From contig JAUNMR010000005.1 of NCBI GenBank assembly GCA_030537455.1, forward strand, positions 1-64,000: DNA of 64,000 nt, written 5' to 3'. The position numbers and the translations under genes were made by a program. The notes under the pieces were generated by a model that had not been told where the DNA came from, made no database searches, and saw nothing but the letters and a program-made list of their open reading frames with translations. Shown here in pieces: positions 60,749-64,000 of the stretch; position 1 is the first letter of the stretch; each line of letters starts with the position of its first letter. Source of the stretch: Planctomycetia bacterium (GTDB taxonomy: Bacteria > Planctomycetota > Planctomycetia > Pirellulales > Thermoguttaceae).

Positions 60749-63700
60749 TTATCGCGAACCGCTCATACTGAAGCTGAAGACCTCTGTGACGTCGTTGGGA
60801 TCTTTGCTGACAGGGAAAGCGAAGTCAAGCGCAAGCGGAGCGGGTCCGAGCATTGGGATGGAGAATCTCAGACCGACGCCGGGCGCGACGCGGTATCGTC
60901 CCCAGTTGTCGATTTTTTTCGCGACGGTACCGGAGTCGACAAAGAGCGCGAGCTGGAAGGCGTCTCCTCCAGAGACCGGAATGAGTAGTTCCGCGGTATT
61001 GTAGAACTCGAAGTTACCGCCGACGCCGAAGCCGGTGTTGAGGTATCTGGGAGTGACCTCGCGATATTCGAAGCCACGGAGATTACCGGAACCACCGCCG
61101 TAGTAACGTTCATAAATAGGCGTTTTATCTCCGGTCCAAGCGGCGTGAGTCGACAGACCGAGCACCCAGCGGCCGGACTGATCCAGACGCGAGTGTAGCG
61201 TCTTGTAGTAACGGCCGTCGATGGACGCGCGCGGGAAGTTGTAATCTCCGAGCGCTTGTTCGAGCGTACCGCGCACGAGGAAACCAGCCGACGGGGTATA
61301 AGGATGGTTACGCGTGTCGTACGCGGCGGACAGACCGACGGTGTACATGTGGTTAGTACCGAGCACGTCGTTGAGATCTTCGCAGAACCCGACGGCGGGG
61401 TCTTTAATCTTGACGTTGTAAATACCGGCGTTCAATGTGGTTCCGAATCGTGGAGTCCACTGACGACCGAGTCTGATTTCTCCGCCGTAACGCGCTTCGA
61501 ACCATTCGTCGTAGGAGTGGTCGCCGTACAGACCGGTGACGCCAAAGGTGTTTTTCGTATCGAAGACGTATGGCACGTCCCATGAGACGCGGTAGCTTTG
61601 CACCGATGTGCCCGGGCTGGCTTGAACGTTGAAGATCTGACCGCCGCCGCGGAAGGCGTCTTTCCACGCGCCACAGTGGAAGAACGGTCTGGGAATACGG
61701 AAGAGGTCGAAGTTGCGTTCGGTAAAGCTCACGTTACCGACCAGACCATAGTCGGAATTGACGCCGACCGACGCCTGGAACATACCAGTACGACCCTCCT
61801 GCACCTTAATGAGAACGTCGCCGTCGTAAATTTCGTCCTGTTCCGGCGTGATCGGTTCCAGGACGTCACGCGCGATAGAGCCGTAGACGCCGTCGGAGAA
61901 CCCGGGCGCGCTATCGTAATCGGTCGATAGGTACGACCGAGAACTACTGCCAGTGGCGCCGTAGCTGTCGAGGTTAGAATTCAAGAGGTTCGAAGTTTCG
62001 TAGTTCGCGTAGTTTAAATTGTCGGAATATTGCGAGGAATTGTCGAGTGACGCGCCGGAGTTGTACGGCTGATACGCGCTGTTTCGACCGACGGAGCTTT
62101 GCGTGGAGACCTCGGAGAAACCGCTGGGAATCTGACGCGTCTGACCACGAACGACCGCGGCGCTAGAACTAAAGGAAGTAAAGGGCGTTTGCACGGGCTT
62201 TGCCGGCGCGACAGTTGTAGCGCTGGACGCGTGCGTCACGCTTGGCAAGGTAGAGCCGCTCGGACCGTAACTGATGAAACGGCGCGATTTATCCTGCTGT
62301 TGCGCAACGGTTTGATCGTAGGGGGTATAGGACGCGCGTCTTGTGTCGACGTCGTACGACTGACCGCGTTCGATCCTCGTTGTGTTTACTTTACTCGGCG
62401 CTTGACCGCGTTCTACCGCGTTCTCTTGTTCACTCTCTGGTTTGCGCGCTTCACGAATGAAGCGATCGTTTTTATCATCGCTTGGGGTGTAAGAGTGACT
62501 TTCGTCGGGCACGACCATGATTTCGGGCAATTGTCCCTCTTCGGCTTTATCGTTGAAGTAACCGGAACCGCGCAGGGTGTTTTCGCTCATGCGGATCTTC
62601 TTACCGTTGAGCACTTGCCCCGGGGTGAGGTCGATCATGTTCAGGATGACCGAGGTCATTGTGCGCGATTCGGAGCCGACGTAGTCAACGATAACGTCGC
62701 GTAGACGATATCGGTGGTCTTCCACGACGTCGTAGCGAATATCGATTACGCCGACCTCGTCGGTGAATACTTGATTCGGCGTGATATCCGCACGCACGTA
62801 ACCGAGGTCTTGGTATTTGTAGCGCAACGCGATACGGTCGGATTCGATCGAGGCGTAATTATAGTAGGAGCCGGGTTTTACTTTCAGCGTTTCCTTGAGC
62901 TGCGCGTCGGTGCAGACGCGATTGCCATTGAAGTAGAAGTTACGCACGCGGTAGCGCGGACCTTCGTCAATGATATAACGCACGACGATCCAGGCGTTGT
63001 CTTTTCCCAGACCGGCGAATCCAGAGGTCTCTTTGTACTCGCGGTCGATACGCGCGTCGAAGTAACCGAGCTGGCGGTAATATTCCAGTAGGGTTTCCAC
63101 GTCGGCGTCGAGTCGCGCGCGCGAGAATTTACCGCCGATGACATAAAGAAAGCCGGGCTTAGCGGTTACGAGGCTCTTCAGACGCGCGGAACTCACCGCG
63201 GAGTTGCCAACGAAGGTCGTTTTGTAGATCTTCTGCTTGACGCCTTCGTCGATCAGATAGACGACTCCGACGTCGTCGGCACGGTCGCCGCGTAGGATTT
63301 CCACGTACGGTTCCGGGTATTCCTTGCTCTTATACAGCTCGATAATACGAATACGACCGTTTTCGACCTCGTAGGGATCCATGCGCGATTCGCCCGGGCG
63401 CATACCGATTTCGTCTAGGATATCGTGCTTGGAGACGCGACGATTGCCGACGACCTTGATATAGCGCATCATTCTTCTTGGGGTCAAGTCGAAATTAACG
63501 ACGACCTTATCAGGATTGTCGGCGGACCAGGTGGTTGACACGGAGACGTCGATGAATTGTTTCGTCTGAATCAGCGCGCGTTTATCTTCTTCCAAGCGCT
63601 GCTGATTGAATCGCGCGCCGATACGCGTCTTAATGATCTTATTGAACTGCTGCGCTGACATTTCAAGACCAGAAATACGCACGTCCTCGATAATGAGGTT

Positions 63701-64000
63701 GTTCATTTGCGCTTCGGTGAGAGACGTGGTCTCCAGCGGCTGTTCGTTGTTTTGGGGCTGATCAAGCGCGTTGGAACCCACGACTTGATCGAGGTAATTT
63801 TGCGTTGCGTTTTTCTCGGGGGTCACGCGGAAAGATTCACGAAAGGTCTCTTCCTCGGGCGTGTCGACAGTGTGGTCGGAGAATGTTTCGTACGATTCCA
63901 AATCGGGTAGGTCGAGTCCGAGCTCGGCGGAATTGTCGACGTCGCCGTAGGAACCGTAGACTCCGAACGTGCCGTTGTAGAGGTCGGCGCTACTGGCGGC
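60749..64000 (-). CDS. bamA: Outer membrane protein assembly factor BamA, 5' end beyond the right edge
   Basis: The minus strand is open to the window edge (1083 visible residues); a TTG at 63901 is not needed as a start. POTRA domains cover roughly the part from 63690 down to 62500, with repeats such as YIKVVGNRRVSKHDILDEIG and VRNFYFNGNRVCTDAQL. The barrel lies from about 61840 to the end, with GGSGNLRGFEYREVTPRYL (the L6 VRGF-like loop) and a final strand EVFSFSMS. BamA folds and inserts barrel proteins in the outer membrane. Between them, within the last POTRA, a Ser/Tyr/Asn-rich stretch of about 220 residues (61834-62500) is inserted. The end (SGSR) lacks the usual terminal aromatic residue. 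Start and signal peptide are outside the window. Confidence 0.9.
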   Translation of the reverse strand, partial: AASSADLYNGTFGVYGSYGDVDNSAELGLDLPDLESYETFSDHTVDTPEEETFRESFRVTPEKNATQNYLDQVVGSNALDQPQNNEQPLETTSLTEAQMNNLIIEDVRISGLEMSAQQFNKIIKTRIGARFNQQRLEEDKRALIQTKQFIDVSVSTTWSADNPDKVVVNFDLTPRRMMRYIKVVGNRRVSKHDILDEIGMRPGESRMDPYEVENGRIRIIELYKSKEYPEPYVEILRGDRADDVGVVYLIDEGVKQKIYKTTFVGNSAVSSARLKSLVTAKPGFLYVIGGKFSRARLDADVETLLEYYRQLGYFDARIDREYKETSGFAGLGKDNAWIVVRYIIDEGPRYRVRNFYFNGNRVCTDAQLKETLKVKPGSYYNYASIESDRIALRYKYQDLGYVRADITPNQVFTDEVGVIDIRYDVVEDHRYRLRDVIVDYVGSESRTMTSVILNMIDLTPGQVLNGKKIRMSENTLRGSGYFNDKAEEGQLPEIMVVPDESHSYTPSDDKNDRFIREARKPESEQENAVERGQAPSKVNTTRIERGQSYDVDTRRASYTPYDQTVAQQQDKSRRFISYGPSGSTLPSVTHASSATTVAPAKPVQTPFTSFSSSAAVVRGQTRQIPSGFSEVSTQSSVGRNSAYQPYNSGASLDNSSQYSDNLNYANYETSNLLNSNLDSYGATGSSSRSYLSTDYDSAPGFSDGVYGSIARDVLEPITPEQDEIYDGDVLIKVQEGRTGMFQASVGVNSDYGLVGNVSFTERNFDLFRIPRPFFHCGAWKDAFRGGGQIFNVQASPGTSVQSYRVSWDVPYVFDTKNTFGVTGLYGDHSYDEWFEARYGGEIRLGRQWTPRFGTTLNAGIYNVKIKDPAVGFCEDLNDVLGTNHMYTVGLSAAYDTRNHPYTPSAGFLVRGTLEQALGDYNFPRASIDGRYYKTLHSRLDQSGRWVLGLSTHAAWTGDKTPIYERYYGGGSGNLRGFEYREVTPRYLNTGFGVGGNFEFYNTAELLIPVSGGDAFQLALFVDSGTVAKKIDNWGRYRVAPGVGLRFSIPMLGPAPLALDFAFPVSKDPNDVTEVFSFSMSGSR

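Overview
The window reads as chromosomal DNA of a planctomycete, probably of the Pirellulales/Thermoguttaceae type. Several things point there: a pilin-like DUF1559 protein followed by a small lipoprotein, a Tat-exported Gfo/Idh/MocA oxidoreductase starting MKRRDFLK, many lipoproteins and single-pass proteins of planctomycete style, a tiny lipoprotein ending in a YRTHGGI motif, and a BamA-type outer-membrane assembly protein. No prophage, CRISPR array or complete insertion sequence was seen. The assignment rests on recognised families, not on a search.

Layout. 1-1.0 kb: the start of a type I restriction specificity gene (hsdS) running off the left edge, preceded by a decayed copy of a small-gene cassette. 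1.1-9.0 kb: a VOC protein, a cupin sugar-isomerase-like protein, a DUF167 protein, an LRR lipoprotein, a lone topoisomerase VI A subunit, a Gfo/Idh/MocA oxidoreductase and an aldo/keto reductase. 9.3-18.4 kb (minus strand): a membrane protein of unknown function and an AddA-like helicase-nuclease, then apbE and queA. 18.7-30.0 kb: a glycosyltransferase, a LolA-like exported protein, and a probable operon of SDR, FAD flavoprotein, Old Yellow Enzyme, GH106-like hydrolase, BNR_4 propeller (lyase-like) and a small membrane protein. 30.2-40.3 kb: gcvPA, a HAD phosphatase, trkA, a TPR lipoprotein, recG, rho with a long leader, and a GlmU-like nucleotidyltransferase. 40.8-52.3 kb: a small lipoprotein, pyrBC, a large membrane protein, a KDPG aldolase-VOC fusion, an SGNH esterase, a second and more intact copy of the small-gene cassette, aroC-purB, and two identical tRNA-Pro genes. 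52.4-64.0 kb: DUF1559 protein and lipoprotein, a thioredoxin-fold protein without CXXC, a Cys-rich exported protein, a GntP permease, and bamA running off the right edge.

How the genes fit together. Pyrimidine (pyrB, pyrC), purine (purB) and chorismate (aroC) synthesis, DNA repair (addA-like, recG) and transcription termination (rho) form the housekeeping part. The 21.5-30.0 kb operon and the aldolase/esterase pair suggest breakdown of complex, perhaps rhamnose- and uronate-rich, polysaccharides. Five promoters share an unusual TTGACG -35 box.

The most novel signal is a 113-nt cassette present twice (903-1015 minus, 48777-48889 plus). It holds a possible -10 box, a hairpin that buries a strong Shine-Dalgarno sequence with a covarying base pair, and the first codons of a small protein beginning MKKRTYV. 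The better copy also carries a U UUU UUA slippery heptamer that leads into a more protein-like -1 frame.
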